A stretch of DNA of 64,000 bases from Adiantum capillus-veneris (Eukaryota; Streptophyta; Polypodiopsida; Polypodiales; Pteridaceae). Shown piece after piece: positions 1-11,321 of the stretch. The notes beneath the pieces are model-generated. The model ran no database searches. It was given only the letters and a program-made list of their open reading frames with translations, and had not been told where the DNA came from. Every line of letters starts with the position of its first letter. The first letter of the stretch is position 1. Both the position numbers and the translations under genes were made by a program. The stretch is from contig CM043945.1 in assembly GCA_014529385.2 (NCBI GenBank), positions 1,540,312 through 1,604,311 on the forward strand, in the 5' to 3' direction.

Positions 1-94
1 AACCCAATGCAAAGCCTAGTCGATCGAGACCTTAGTCGGTGTGTTCTATCTCGTAGATAAAATCAGCCTCCTTTAATATATCAATCTCCTCTTA

Positions 95-1083
95 GGTATC
101 TCCCATTAAGGTAGTGCCTAATAAGAACGGTAAACTATGAGTGTGTGTGAATCTATACAAGGTTAATTCCATCACGATAAGGGATAATTACCCCTTACCT
201 ATTACTGACCATGTCTTGGAAGGAGTGGTAGGTAAGCGGGCATACTCCTTTTTAGATGGGTTCTTAGGATATAACCAACTCACAATTGCTCCTAAAGATC
301 AATACAAGACAGTGTTTGCCACGGAATGGGGTATATACACATAGGGTGATGCCTTTTGGCCTGACCAATGCCCCAACAACATTTCAAAGATTGATGGCAC
401 ATGCCTTTAAGGAATACTTGAGGATATTTTTGGAGATATAATGGATGACTTATGTGTGCACTCTCTCTTGAGAGATGAATATATAGAGCACCTCAAAAAA
501 GTATTTGAAAAGTGCAAGACCTATAGGATCTGTCTTAACCCATTAAAGTACATTTTTATGGTTAAACACAGTAGAATCCAGGGACATATTGTCTCGAAGA
601 ACGACATATCTACCAATTCGGACAAGATAAGGGTAATTGAAGAGATGACTAGACCAAACAACAAAAAGCAGGTACAATGCTTTATGGGACACTGTGGTTA
701 CTACAAGAGGTTTATACACGTGTATGCAGTCATTTCCCAACCCTTGTACATACTTATATTAGCCTTCGTGTGGACGAATGAGTGTGAGGAATCCTTTGAA
801 AAACTAAAGAAAGCACTCATATCTACTCCAGTATTGAAAGCACCAGATTGGGAAAAGATCTTTCATGTTCATATTGATGCTTTGGTATTTGTTATTGGAT
901 GCAGAGTCTTGGCCCAGCCAGGAGAATGAAATATGGATTTCCCAGTCTGTTATGCAAGAAAGCAGCTTAACAATGCTAAAAAGAAATACACAACCACGGA
1001 GAGAGAGGGGCTGGGAATGATATATGATGTTAAGAAATTTTGGTATTATCTCCTTGCAAACAAGTTCTATTATACATTGTAAA
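95..1083 (+). pseudogene. Ty3/gypsy pol fragment (RT to RNase H), decayed
   Basis: Remnant of a Ty3/gypsy polyprotein. The RT part is recognisable around 140-344 ([13 protein letters not shown], the palm region with the first catalytic Asp) and around 347-450 ([13 protein letters not shown], then IMDDL where (Y/F)xDD is usual). The connection part continues to about 800 (CFMGHCGYYKRFI). An RNase H start follows, with a degraded Asp region near 870-900 and TTEREGLGMIYDVKKF near 995-1035. Breaks are a TGA at 138-140, a TAG at 342-344 followed by a frame change, and a TGA at 927-929. No LTR is visible here and the upstream part lies outside the window. The RT resembles that of the large element B further right more than element A. 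It is not functional. Confidence 0.85.
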
Positions 1084-2540
1084 CAAACCCTGCAATACCA
1101 AAAGAATTGTACGATGGTTTATCATATTGTTAGAGCTTGATTTTACTGTCGTGGCACCAACACCAAAGCCATCTACCCAAAGACAAAATGTGAAGCAAAT
1201 TTGGGTACCCAAGCAAATATGACAAGCTCAAAAATACCAAACTCAAATTTGGGTAATTAAACAAAAGCCAATACAAACTATGTATGCGGATATTGGATTC
1301 AAACAAGCATGCCACCACAAGCGACAACACAAAACAGAAGTACAAAGCAATCATTGTCAATCAAGCAATGAGCGGCACAGTTAGAACGTTTATTATTTCA
1401 CCGCTCTCTTATTGGTACTTCCATAACATGAAACCTCAACATCGAATGCCAATAAGCGACTTGCATGTACCCTCCTCTTGCACAACATAATTTTTTCCCA
1501 TGCATTGACGGCGTATGCATATAGGGATGCATTACATGGCTTTCATTAGCACAGCTAGATAACCCATGCACAACACATATACACCGGCATCCGAGAGGAC
1601 TTCAACTAGGAGGGGAGAGGCATTCTCAATGTGAAATCGATAGACTAAGAAAAGTACCAAAAGGGAACTATTTTCTATGTTTTGGGTTTTGTTGCTTTTG
1701 ATTGTAAAAATTTTGGTGAATCCAAATATATATGCCCTTATATAATGTGATTCTACAGAGATATGAGGACAAATGCCAGAAATGAGCCTCTAGGCGTGTG
1801 TGTGTGTGTGTGTGTATGTAAAAATAGCAGTTTTTATGCATAAAAATGAGAAAAATGGAGCAATCCGGCTAAAAATATTACGAATGACTGTACATAGCAT
1901 TTTTAGGTTACTTTAGTTATTTTTCTTTTATTTTTGGTAACTATCTAGAGAAAACAATTAAAAAAATTCAAGTGAAATGGAGACGGAATGACAAAAGAAA
2001 ACCACAAGAGTGATTAGTACGCCAAGGATATCATATGGTGAAGCTTGGGTGCAATTATGGAAAAAAGTTACAGAAGCCCAATCCAACTAGTTTTAGACAA
2101 AATGACAAATTTTTCAAAAATGGGAAAAACGGAGTTCAAATGGATAAATTTTTGAGCCTAAAGTGCATTTTACAACTAGTATCAAATCTTGTAGCAAGTG
2201 GTTCGGGGACCCTTGATATAAGATATTTTGGGTCCCACTTACTATCTCATTTTCACTATTCACAGTTAGAGAGAGCTTGAGAGGCCTAGAGTGCGTGGAC
2301 CTTCTATGGCATTGTACATCACACATGGGACACCTATTGGTGCCAGACATGAGAGGTAGTCTCATTACCATGTACTCTACTTGCTCTATGCTAACTCCAT
2401 CACGAAAAACCTACAAAAGAGGCAATGTGGCATCATTGAGGAAGAGACTGAAACAACATTGTAACTCAACAACCACTAACCCGATAGATTAGAGGTTAAA
2501 CATAGGCTAGATGAGTGCATCTATGACCTCCTATGTTGGT
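1084..2540. other. No recognisable gene
   Basis: AT-rich intergenic DNA. Short open frames here have no family signature. The only clear structure is the (GT)n tract listed separately. Probably the decayed continuation of the gypsy fragment or its flank. Confidence 0.5.
1796..1815. repeat. (GT)10 microsatellite
   Basis: Uninterrupted GT dinucleotide tract. Confidence 0.95.
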
Positions 2541-2550
2541 TTAGGTCAGC

Positions 2551-2557
2551 TATAAAA
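2551..2557 (+). promoter_or_regulatory. TATA-box-like site
   Basis: TATAAAAACCCTAAATTC is a typical plant LTR/PolII core-promoter arrangement. About 120 bp downstream is a 103-codon open frame of unknown identity. This may be the U3/R border of an old LTR, but I could not identify its mate. Inference from motif only. Confidence 0.35.
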
Positions 2558-2671
2558 ACCCTAAATTCTTCGAGCCTACAGAAGTCAATATGGAACAAGT
2601 CATTAGATTGACACCAAAATTCTTGAATAGGCTCTACTCAAGGTTTTCTACAAGCCCATGTAATTTCCACC

Positions 2672-2983
2672 ATGATCAATCTACCAGAAGAAGGTCAAAA
2701 CATCGAGACTGGCTTTGAACACGTAAAACGTCATTTGGCTCTCACGACCAAACGGTGTGTCCATTTGCCACCAAACTTCACGGGCATCATCGACATACCA
2801 TCGACAACCAAAATATATGATCAAACCTCATGGAAAATCATCCCCAACCATATCCATAAGGCCAAAGGCTACATTGAATCCATGGAAAGATGCCCTACTA
2901 CATCTACAACCTTAGCGTATCAAGCTCAAGAAGATTCGTCGCGAGAATTCATCCCCAAATGCAAAAATCCATTTCAGAGATGA
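2672..2983 (+). CDS. Unrecognised short ORF (103 codons)
   Basis: An open frame following the TATA-like site. The protein has no motif, signal peptide or membrane segment that I recognise. Composition (many T, P, K, H) is unremarkable. It could be a gag-leader remnant or a chance ORF; the surrounding DNA is transposon debris. I assign no function. Confidence 0.2.
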   Translation: MINLPEEGQNIETGFEHVKRHLALTTKRCVHLPPNFTGIIDIPSTTKIYDQTSWKIIPNHIHKAKGYIESMERCPTTSTTLAYQAQEDSSREFIPKCKNPFQR

Positions 2984-2999
2984 AATGACAAACAGGGAG

Positions 3000-4900
3000 T
3001 CTCTATGCTAAACATTTGACCTTTTAAGTTGAAAACTAGCAATTAGGGCTCAAAGCACTGGCACTTATCCTCCCCAATAATCAAAACTCAAATTTTGCAT
3101 CCAGGACATCATAAGCTTATGATGTCTAGCTGGCACTTAATACATGCAAATGTCATTTTTTTCACACTAGTCCCTTAACCGTGGATTATACAACTCACCT
3201 ACCAAGTCTCGTGCAATTTGGACCACATCAAGCCTCCATTTAGCCAAAAAAACCGCCAAGTTGGAGTCTTTGGGCAGAATATGGACTTATCCATAGGAAT
3301 AGTGCTCCAAACTCAGATAAACTTGACTTAAGGCATGCACATAGCATATACATCCTATCCCCATGCTCAATTATCCAATTTTCAAGATTATACATCATAC
3401 ACGAATGATGTCTTAACCTGCCATGGAGAGGTTCTGTTAGCATTTTGAGTATCCAGATTTCATTATCATGGCACATATAGCCTCTACATCAAGTTTGGAC
3501 ATGTTTGGACATGAGTTGGTCATTATACACCCTATTTTTTAAATTGAAGTGTCCTAAGCACCTTCTATGGCCTTGGACACATGAGCACTAGTCCAAATTC
3601 AAGTTTTCACACATCATGAGCTAGTTGTACATGAAGTTTGAGCCAAAAATGCCAGCCTAGAAATCATACGCGTATGATGTCTAGACCCCTTGAATGGGTT
3701 CTCTACACTTTTACCACATCATTATGAGCTTTCCATCAAATTTTCATCACATTTGGATATCATATGACCTCTATTCACCCATAAAGCGGAAATTTGGATG
3801 CACAAACCCCTTTCATGGCTTTTGACATTTATTTTCAAGCTCAATTTTAAATATGAGGCTATGGGCACCATGCTCATGCTATACACATCTTATCCATTGA
3901 GTTTCAAGCAGTTTTGCATCAATAGACATCATACACATAGGATGTCTATTCACTCATACAGATGCCAAACTCAACTTTTTCATCATGATCATGGTCACCA
4001 CATAGTATAAAGGTCATGCATTCAATTTGGACAAGTTTGAGCAAGTTTGTGACCACTTGGAGCCCAGAGATGGGAAATCCTAGCCTAGGACACAATCTAG
4101 GGCACTAACCACATGAATCCACCTCCAAATAAAAATCTAAGATGATCAGAGGGTTACCTATCACCTGGGGATCCTATAGCTCAATTTTGGGCCAAAAATC
4201 CCAACAGAGACATCATACATGTATGATGTCTCCAAAAGCCAAAATGACCAATTTGGGGAAGTTTTTCACTTCCACAGCCTTCATTTCATCATTGTTAGCC
4301 CACAACTAAAGTTCCATCAAGCTTCAACTCTCTATACCCATATAAACCTAGGTTTCAAGACTTTGAATCTCTATACCTGATTTTTGGCTTCAAACACATG
4401 AGAACAATTCCAAATCAAAGCCTGATACCACATAAGTCTATGCCATGCTAAAACCCAGCTCTGGTACAAGCTTGAACCCCTTTGGCCAAGGTAGACATTA
4501 TATGTGTATGATGTTTCCCTAGCCTAAAAATGAACCTGGAAGATAACTTGGCCTATTATAAGCCTTCATTACATGATTATGAGAGCATCTACCAAGTTTC
4601 ACACCATTTGAACCTCATCTGCTCAAAACTAAGCTAGAATCTAACTTTAAGTCTTGAAACGAGTTCTAATGGTCACATCTTGCCCAAATGACCTCCAAAT
4701 TGAAATCCAGGCATATATACATGTTGTACATGCTATGATTTATGCACATATGAATTATCATCTTATTTTGATCACTTGAACATCATACATGTATGATGTC
4801 TCGCATGATTCAAGCATCAAAATGCACTTTTGTCAACATGCATAGCACCCTTAGGTCCTATTTAGCTTATGTTTCAGTTTTGAAGTCATTTGAATAGCTA
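3000..4900. repeat. Degenerate ~280-bp tandem array with a dyad core per unit
   Basis: Seven dyad-symmetric cores of about 20-26 bp recur at centres near 3115, 3401, 3670, 3935, 4219, 4504 and 4789, so the spacings are about 286, 269, 265, 284, 285 and 285 bp. The consensus core is ACATCATACATGTATGATGT. The cores at 3105-3126 and 4207-4232 are perfect palindromes (22 and 26 bp), and 4780-4799 is a perfect 20-mer. DNA between cores is diverged but keeps shared words, for example a phrase like TTCATCA..ATGAG..ACCAAGTTT.A.CA.TTGGA about 60-110 bp after each core. No coding capacity. Its class (satellite, or array inside an element) is unknown. Confidence 0.8.
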
Positions 4901-4906
4901 GAAGTT

Positions 4907-5336
4907 GATCAATTGACATTTTTTTTGAAAGACGCTAACTTTTGGAATTGGAGTGTGTAGAGGATCAATGGAAGCCAGTAAATCGCTTGCAAATAAGAAG
5001 AGACTATCCTTGAGAGATATAATTGCAACAACAGATCCATATACGATCCCCAAGCCAACAAAGCTTTGGGTGGATGAAGGAACTCTAGAAAAGGAAGGTA
5101 TGGCATCAAGGTACATTCAGAGACCCGCATGGCAACACCATAGATATCCCCATGAATCCATGCAAAATCATGGACTATGACAATAAGAAAGATACCCTCA
5201 CCCAACTGGAGAGAGCTGACTTGCACAACTTCTTCACAGCACAACCAATAGATGTGGATACACAAAGAGTCGATGAGCTAGCCAGCTCTAATCAAAAAGA
5301 TGGCAAAGCAGTGATTACTTCTTTAGATGGCTAGAA
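4907..5336 (+). pseudogene. Unrecognised decayed ORF
   Basis: Two overlapping plus-strand frames (4953-5180 and 5152-5334) read like one protein split by a frameshift near 5150-5180: a charged, Lys/Asp-rich sequence with no motif I recognise. It might be a gag or accessory part of the LTR element whose probable LTR begins just downstream. Function not assigned. Confidence 0.25.
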
Positions 5337-5387
5337 GACTGAGGTAATGATCACCACTCAAATCATTGTAGATGATTTAGGGCTTGT

Positions 5388-6306
5388 TGGGTGTTCCATC
5401 ATTGCATAGCTCTAATGACCAATAAAATTATCAATCCGGAGGGATGAGCTACCCGGCTAGGGCATGGAAACACTCACGTGATTAGTGAGCCAATCATGGA
5501 AACATGAATGGTTAACTCTATGAGGTCAGCTTCTTGGCCTATGGAGGAGCTAAGCCACAATGAAGGGCAATCTCCACATCCATTTCTCTTCACCTCTAAT
5601 CAACCCAATCACACACACTAACGATCGCAAGACGCACACAACACTAATCCTATCATGCAACACACTAATTGCAAGCACACACACATAGATCTATTGAGCA
5701 CCACACTCCAATCAAACCAACATGCACACACAAGCAAAAAAGAGAAATCACACAAGATTAGAGAGGGATTAACCACTAATTAGTTAAGATCTAGTTAATC
5801 AAAGCATCATATGCAATCATAAGAAGCATGAGAGAGGCATAGTGAAAGAGAATTAAGCATTGATTAGTGTTAACCAAGTCACATGAGCAAGGAGAAGCTC
5901 AAGGAATCCATAGCCACACACCTCAAGAGCTCTCACCAAAGAGTGCTCTCAACAAATGAGCTTGAGAACCCTAATTTCTTTTACACACTGCCTTATATAC
6001 CTAGGGTAAAAATATGCAATGTCTGGGCGCCCAAGGCCTTGAGGGCTCCACCACTTGTTGAATCTGCAACCTAGATACACTATTGACCTGTTCTTTACAG
6101 CTTGGAACTGCCATTGAGCCTGTAACACATTAAAATATTACAATGGCTTGAAATAAATCGGGAATTTACAATACATGACCATTTTGGAAAAATTTGAAAA
6201 ATGTGTAACTCCAATCTTTTACTGCTTCTTTGTATTCATCCTCGATGTGCATCCATAAGGCTTGGCCTTTAGCAACTTTTGTTAATTGACGTTGACTCAG
6301 TTAACA
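5388..6306 (-). mobile_element. Probable 3' LTR of a minus-strand element (E1)
   Basis: The right edge is well supported: read on the minus strand, a purine tract CGGAAGGGGGGAA (6307-6319) is followed directly by TGTTAACTGAGTC, the usual PPT/U3 layout. A minus-strand TATATAAGG lies near 5990-6000. The left edge at TGTTGGG (5388) is only a guess from the TG...CA rule and from the ~880-bp length of the similar LTR at 18602-19480. The mate LTR was not found in the window. Confidence 0.4.
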
Positions 6307-6319
6307 TTCCCCCCTTCCG
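6307..6319 (-). other. Polypurine tract of element E1
   Basis: The minus strand reads CGGAAGGGGGGAA immediately upstream of the LTR start TGTTAAC. It would prime plus-strand DNA synthesis in an LTR retroelement. Confidence 0.45.
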
Positions 6320-7460
6320 ATTTTAGTGGCCGTCCTCGGGCACTATTGAAAAGTGTCCGTGGAGACTGTGGGAGGTTTTGATTGGTTGTTGATGGGCTGA
6401 TTGTCTTCATTTTTTGTTGAATTTGTTAATGAGGTTCAATTTGTTGTAGCATCTTGATTGGTCTGAATATGTCTGATGTGAGAGATGATGTTGCATTTGT
6501 CCGTTGTAATAACATAATGAGGAGGCTACTGTTTATTTATGAAAAGTATGTACAAGAGAAGTAGAATGATAAGGTTCTAAATTAGGGTCTAATACCAGGA
6601 TGACCAAAGGAAAAAAACCCAGTGGAAAAAAAAGTGCCTTTGGGATACGCGGATTATTGGAGTACTTATTCACATGGAAAATATTAATAAAGTACTCAAG
6701 GGATTATTTGCTAATAGATATAGAATTAAAAAGACAGCAAATATGAGAGGGTAGCATGATGGAAGATTGTTGCCTGTTGTAGTCCACTCAAGGTGCATAG
6801 GTGGAAGCAAAAAAGAGTGTCTAATGCATATGTCCAATGGTGGGACATTCTATTTATGCATACACAAAAATGCACGGAAAACAATATGTTGTGTAACAAA
6901 GAATTTGAGGGGCTCTTCAGAAAGATGGCGTAGCTATAAAATCATATGACATGGCTTGCAAGCTGGCACCCCTTTAAGAATGGTTTTCGTTGACGAGGAT
7001 GTCTGCTCTCTGTGCACTGCGCGTGAGTGTTGGACTCTACGACACTCCACCAATTGTAAGTCAATAGACTTCGACTCTTATGCTCATCTCATCCAGCATG
7101 AGCAACATGACTTAGATATGCTCAACTCTTCCAGCTTGAGTGTAAGCCTAATAACTACGACTCTTAGCACAGAGTTTATTAAGACATGAAGCTCTGGGAC
7201 TAATGCTTTGCTCATTTTATGGCTCAGCAGCCCCCGACTCTGAGAATGCCAAAGACTGTTTTTTCGCACCCTAGCGACTTGAATTTTTACATTCTTGTGC
7301 TTACTACAAACATTTCTTCAAGTCAAAGTAAGCTTGAATCCTCAAAAAGAGGATTAGTGAAGGACCAAGTTGGCATTGAAGGTTTCTTTTGCAATACACG
7401 TTTTATGTTCTTTGAATCTGCATTTGCATTGGTTGGGTTGCCCTTCATTGACTGTTAAGA
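6320..7460. other. Internal or flanking DNA, no recognisable gene
   Basis: Short open frames only, none with a recognisable motif. By position this would be the 3' non-coding interior of E1, between its PPT and the minus-strand ORF remnant that begins near 7466. Confidence 0.4.
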
Positions 7461-7465
7461 CTCCC

Positions 7466-8570
7466 TTATCTGTTTGATTCTACAATTAGTCCTATTGATA
7501 GGAGTCTTTGATGTTGTTGTAAGCCTCTGTTCACCGTCGACATTTGACTTTTGACTCGAAGCATTGGAAGACTTAGGAATCCAAGTCTCTTGATGACCTT
7601 TGCATCTCCATTGTTGACTTTGCTTTGCTCTAGGTCTTGTTGAGTTCTTGAGATCTTCATGCAGGTCTCGTGTAGTTGCATTTGGATTGTGGTTGATTGG
7701 TAGCCAAATATTTGTATAACCTGTATAGAATCCTTGTCTAAGAGGAAGATTCTTTGAGATACGTCTTTGTTATGTATCCTCTTGTGAGTTGTGGTAGAGT
7801 TCAACATCTTTCGATGTGGTTATGTTGTATACCTGCTTCTTACGTATCCTAGGATATTGTCGAGGTTGATACCTAAAGGGCCTTCTTTCTTGGGAGGGTC
7901 TTGACTTTACTTCATATGCTCTAACGTGCGGTTTTGGTACCCATATCTATATGTTACCTCTATAGTACTCCTGTTCTTTTAAGCTCCATTGTGATACTAT
8001 CCATCCCATGTGTTTGTCTTTCTGTGTTGATTTCTCGTCTTTAACCCAAACCGGATCATTGACTTTGACTAAATTGCTCGAAACAAACACTTTCTTGACC
8101 TTCCTTTGATTTCTTGAGTACTTTGGCTGATATATCTTTGATTTGTTGGGTGTCTCCTTGGAGGTTTCAGTTGTGTCAGCAATTGACTTGAAGTTTTGAA
8201 AGCCTGACTTGCTTGAAGAAGCTGGTCCATGAGGGTTCTTTGATGTAGAGGCATATGTTGTCACACCTTCTTTGCTAATCGATGGAGGGTCCACTTTAGC
8301 TTTACCTTTGTCTATAAGATTTGTCTTTGATTCTTGTGACTTTTGCAACTCTGAATCTAGCATTACCGGTACCTGTAATTGTTGTTGGCTACCTCTTGGA
8401 AAAGAGAGTATTAGCATTTTATCTTCTTTGTAAGCCTTGTGTTGATCTAACCACTAATGTCCAAGGATTACATCTACAAGCATTTCCTTTGAAGGCTTCA
8501 CATGAAATTTTACTTACTCTTCATAATTTTGGATGTTAAGGGTAGCAACCATTTCTTCTTGACTTGTAGC
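7466..8570 (-). pseudogene. Decayed retroelement ORF with retropepsin-like start
   Basis: Reading leftward, the frame near 8500-8440 contains DVILGH then a TAG then WLDQH, which matches the ILGxxWL stretch that follows the flap of retroviral-type aspartic proteases. A Ser/Lys-rich linker follows (8417-8100), then a basic Gln/Arg/Tyr-rich segment (about 7950-7800). In-frame stops include TAA near 8525, TAG near 8452, TAG at 7947-7949 and TAA near 7755. No RT or integrase signature follows. Expression is unlikely. The protease call is moderate and the rest is unassigned. Confidence 0.4.
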
Positions 8571-8652
8571 CTTACACATGATTTCTCTATTATCTGGCCT
8601 GTCTTGAGTAATCTCTAGAATACTCTAGATGTTGTCTGCAACCATATTGCAA

Positions 8653-9258
8653 TTTGCTTCTACATACTTTTCAACTTTTCACGAAAAATCCGCATACATT
8701 CGTGCTCATCCATGAGAGAAACGTGCTCAACATACAATATGTCATGCCTAGGAAAAGGGATCACATAACGATGTTGACTAAAATACAGGAAACGATCACG
8801 AATGAAACACTCGAACAATGCGTGCGTATCAATCATGCGAACACATAATACTTCCTGTGAGGGTCTTTGGACCTAGGCTCAAGAGCCAAGATCGGTTCTT
8901 CCTGAATGATTGAATCGTCCTGTGGGGCTTCTTTGGACCTCGACTCGAAAGCCAAGATCGGTTCTTCGTGATTGATCGAATCTACAACGAGGTTAGCTTC
9001 GCTAGAAAAAGCATCCACTAACACATCATCCTTGTGAACAATCACATCATCTTCATGCAACTCATCATTCTTGTGAGAAATCACATCTTGATCATGCAAA
9101 TCATCATGCTCGTGAGAAATCACATCTTGATCATGCAAATCATCATGCTTGTCTTTATCATCCAAATCATCATGCTTCATACAATCATACAAATCCTGGG
9201 TATCATGCTTTGGAGAAGAAGAGACTGAGAGAGTCTCCTTTCTCCAAATCTCTTGCAT
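8653..9258 (-). pseudogene. D1 gag-associated Asp/His-rich domain
   Basis: Homologue of the D2 ORF at 12008-12778. It begins MQEIWRKETLSVSSSPKHD and runs into repeats of HDDLHDQDVISH. Relative to D2, one 13-residue unit is duplicated while another acidic block (NDIDLHDDLMDHD) is missing, so the domain varies by repeat number. A tail with HDILYVEHVSLMDEHEC continues in the same region to about 8653. The Asp/His density suggests metal binding or a disordered acidic tail; that is inference. D1 is truncated just after it. Confidence 0.65.
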
Positions 9259-9972
9259 CTATGCCTGAACTTGAGAAAAGACTCGTCAGAACTCTTTGTT
9301 GTGTCGGTCGCTCTCTTCTTTGAGGGCTTTGTTCTCACGATCAAATTTTGCTTGTCTTGCTTTGTTCGTTGCTTATCTTTCTGCTTCGTCTTTTGCGTGT
9401 CTGCGTTCCATTTCTGCTTTTCTTTCTTTCTTTCCATTCACGATCCAATTTGACTTGTCGTTCTTTGGCTTCCAAGCGTGCTTGCTCGCGCTCACGCACT
9501 GTGGCTGCCATTCTTGCGGCATTTCGTGCTTCGCATTGTAAATTCTGTTCCATAAACAACAGCTCCAACTCCTCCACTGGAATTAGTGCAATTGGTGTCG
9601 TAGATGGGGAAGGGTCGGAAAAACCTCCTGGTGGGGAAAATTCTTCTTCGCCTCTCTCATGCTCATCACCTCCAAGCAAAGTATACATTCCGCTTCGAGT
9701 GATGACCATTCTGAACTTGTGGGTTCTTGGTCTTGGGTTCTTAAGTTCGCGAGGAACTTGGGTTCTTGGGGTTTTTGGGTCCTTATGTTCACGAGGAACT
9801 GGTTCTTGAGGGTCTTGGGTTCTTGGGTTCTTGAGGGTCTTGAGGTTCTTGAGGTTTTCTTTCGCTTGCAAACCGTGTTTGAGAAGGATCTTCTCTTCAC
9901 CCGAGTTCTACTCCTTTCTGCGGGCGCACCCCTTGGCGGCCTTGCGCTCACACCAAGGTTGCTTTTTCCCAC
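9177..9972 (-). pseudogene. D1 gag N-terminal region (coiled coil), frameshifted
   Basis: The best start is the ATG at 9709 (MVITRSGMYTLLGG), after a leader rich in Pro/Arg/Thr codons. Following an acidic stretch, a charged helix (EARNAARMAATVRERE...) is predicted to form a coiled coil, then a Lys/Gln-rich tail. A frameshift near 9430 moves the reading into the frame that ends at 9177. The leader at about 9718-9860 is a minisatellite of GGGTTCTTG-type units. The capsid and zinc-knuckle part seen in D2 is absent, so the protein would not be a functional Gag. Confidence 0.6.
9718..9862. repeat. Minisatellite (GGTTCTTGGGTTCTTGAGG-like units)
   Basis: Many imperfect repeats of GGGTTCTTG and GAGGTTCTTG in the leader of D1. 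On the minus strand they read as Pro/Arg/Thr/Gln-rich codons. Confidence 0.8.
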
Positions 9973-10184
9973 CTCACGTCGATTGGCCGGCCGCTAAGTG
10001 CACGGTCTGCTCTCAATGAGTGAAAAGAGACACAAGGGGAGGCTGGAAGCCCTTCTTTCTTGGGATTCCTGTCACTCTTCAACAAAACACGTTTAGGAAT
10101 CGACACGCCCAAACGAACTTGGGTTCCTTCGACCTCAACAAGCAAAAAAAATTATTGTGGTTCTTTCCTTGACCGACTGCCAAA

Positions 10185-10196
10185 GCTCTGATACCA
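10185..10196 (-). other. Primer binding site of D1
   Basis: The minus strand reads TGGTATCAGAGC one base inside the 5' LTR end. This is the standard plant primer site complementary to the 3' end of initiator tRNA-Met. It fixes the orientation of D1 as leftward. Confidence 0.9.
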
Positions 10197-10197
10197 A

Positions 10198-11321
10198 TGT
10201 TAGGTGCAACGGAATGATTGTTTGCGCTTTGCTTAAGATGAGTGCTCCGAACTGTACTCAAGGTTTCTTTTAGTTCTTATGGAAGGGAGAGCCTTCCGTT
10301 CTTAATGGAAAGTGCTATGATCACAACAAAGTGAATGGACACTGTGCGTGCAAGTGTATGAGATTGAGAGATAGAGAGAGAAGAGAGATACGACACAAGA
10401 GACGTTGTAAAACCCTCCTCCGAAGGCCCCACTCTCGTCGGCGAGAGTGGTCTACTTATTGATTGCACAAAGTGGTACAATGATGATGCAATGGACTGAT
10501 GCAAGCTGGGACTATGCCGATGGCGACGACGGTGATGACGACGACGACTTTAGGGCTGAAATTTGTGGTCTTCTATCTGCTGAATTTCGGGGCTGTTCGG
10601 TGGCTGAAAATGACTGTTTCAGCTGCGTTTTTATATTGAAAATGAGGTTCTTTTGCAACCATCTAGGGCTGAATCTGCTGCTAATCCTGCATGCTGAAAA
10701 CGCCGAGTCTTCTGCTGCAAAAGGGCTGAAAACCAAAAACACTGGGCTGCCTGCTACCGCTAGCAAAAACGCTAGGCTGTTCTGGATCTGTTGCTGGCGA
10801 TCATGGCTGAAAACGCCTTGACTGTGGAGGCCTTGGCGATATTAACTGAAAACGCTAGGCTGGGTATCTGTGGCGAGGATGGAGACCAAAAACGCCAAGG
10901 GTGCTGATGGGGGTTCCTGCTGAGAAGGTGTTTGTTGAGCGGGAAGCTCCTGCTGCCTCTTCTCCAGAAAGTGCTAACTTGGGTTTGCTTATATATTAAC
11001 TTAGCAAAATTGCCCTGCCTACTTTTGTTGGAAAGTCACTTAAAAATAATAAGTGAAAAATACCAAAAATAGAAAAAATAGGCTAAATGCACTGGAAAAT
11101 TCCCCTGACTGAATCTGATGGATTTTGAAGGGAATACTGATGATCATGCTGTGTGCAACCAGAGGATATGCATCTACACTCAGTGAGTGGGCATGCACGG
11201 TCTACGAATAGACTCACAAAAATGCCATATCACTTCTAATCTAGACTTGACTGGACTGACTGAACCCCAATCGTGCTGTAGCTTGTCCACGGACACATAG
11301 GGTTGGATGTGTCACGTGACA
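10198..11321 (-). repeat. 5' LTR of D1
   Basis: On the minus strand it starts TGTCACGTGACACATCC and ends CACCTAACA, with TG...CA termini, 1124 bp. Homologous to LTRs at 13277-14525 (+), 60622-62561 (+) and 60312-63513 (-). It contains a TATATAAG box (minus strand, near 10989-10996) and the conserved hairpin at 10429-10450. The body is rich in GCTGAAA and AAAACGC words. Confidence 0.9.
10429..10450 (-). other. Conserved stem-loop in D-family LTR
   Basis: CACTCTCG and CGAGAGTG arms around a 4-nt loop. Present at the same place in the other three LTR copies, and a perfect 22-bp palindrome in the copy at 14277-14298. Probably in the transcribed R/U5 part; its role is unknown. Confidence 0.7.

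Larger units (their letters stand above)
8650..11321 (-). mobile_element. LTR element D1 (minus), partial
   Basis: Left-reading element with a 5' LTR at 10198-11321, an initiator-Met-type primer site just inside it, a gag N-terminal coiled coil (9709 leftward) and the Asp/His-rich domain (9258-8833). It then stops abruptly near 8650 against unrelated DNA. Compared with D2 it lacks the capsid/zinc-knuckle part, so it carries an internal deletion as well as a 3' truncation. No pol domain is present. Confidence 0.7.

Noticed and set aside
3105-4799. CRISPR-like array
   Set aside because: Repeats are about 280 bp apart, spacers are homologous to each other, and all other content is plant transposon DNA.
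9034-9809. Plus-strand hydrophobic ORFs over D1 gag
   Set aside because: They are antisense shadows of the charged gag and Asp/His codons on the minus strand.
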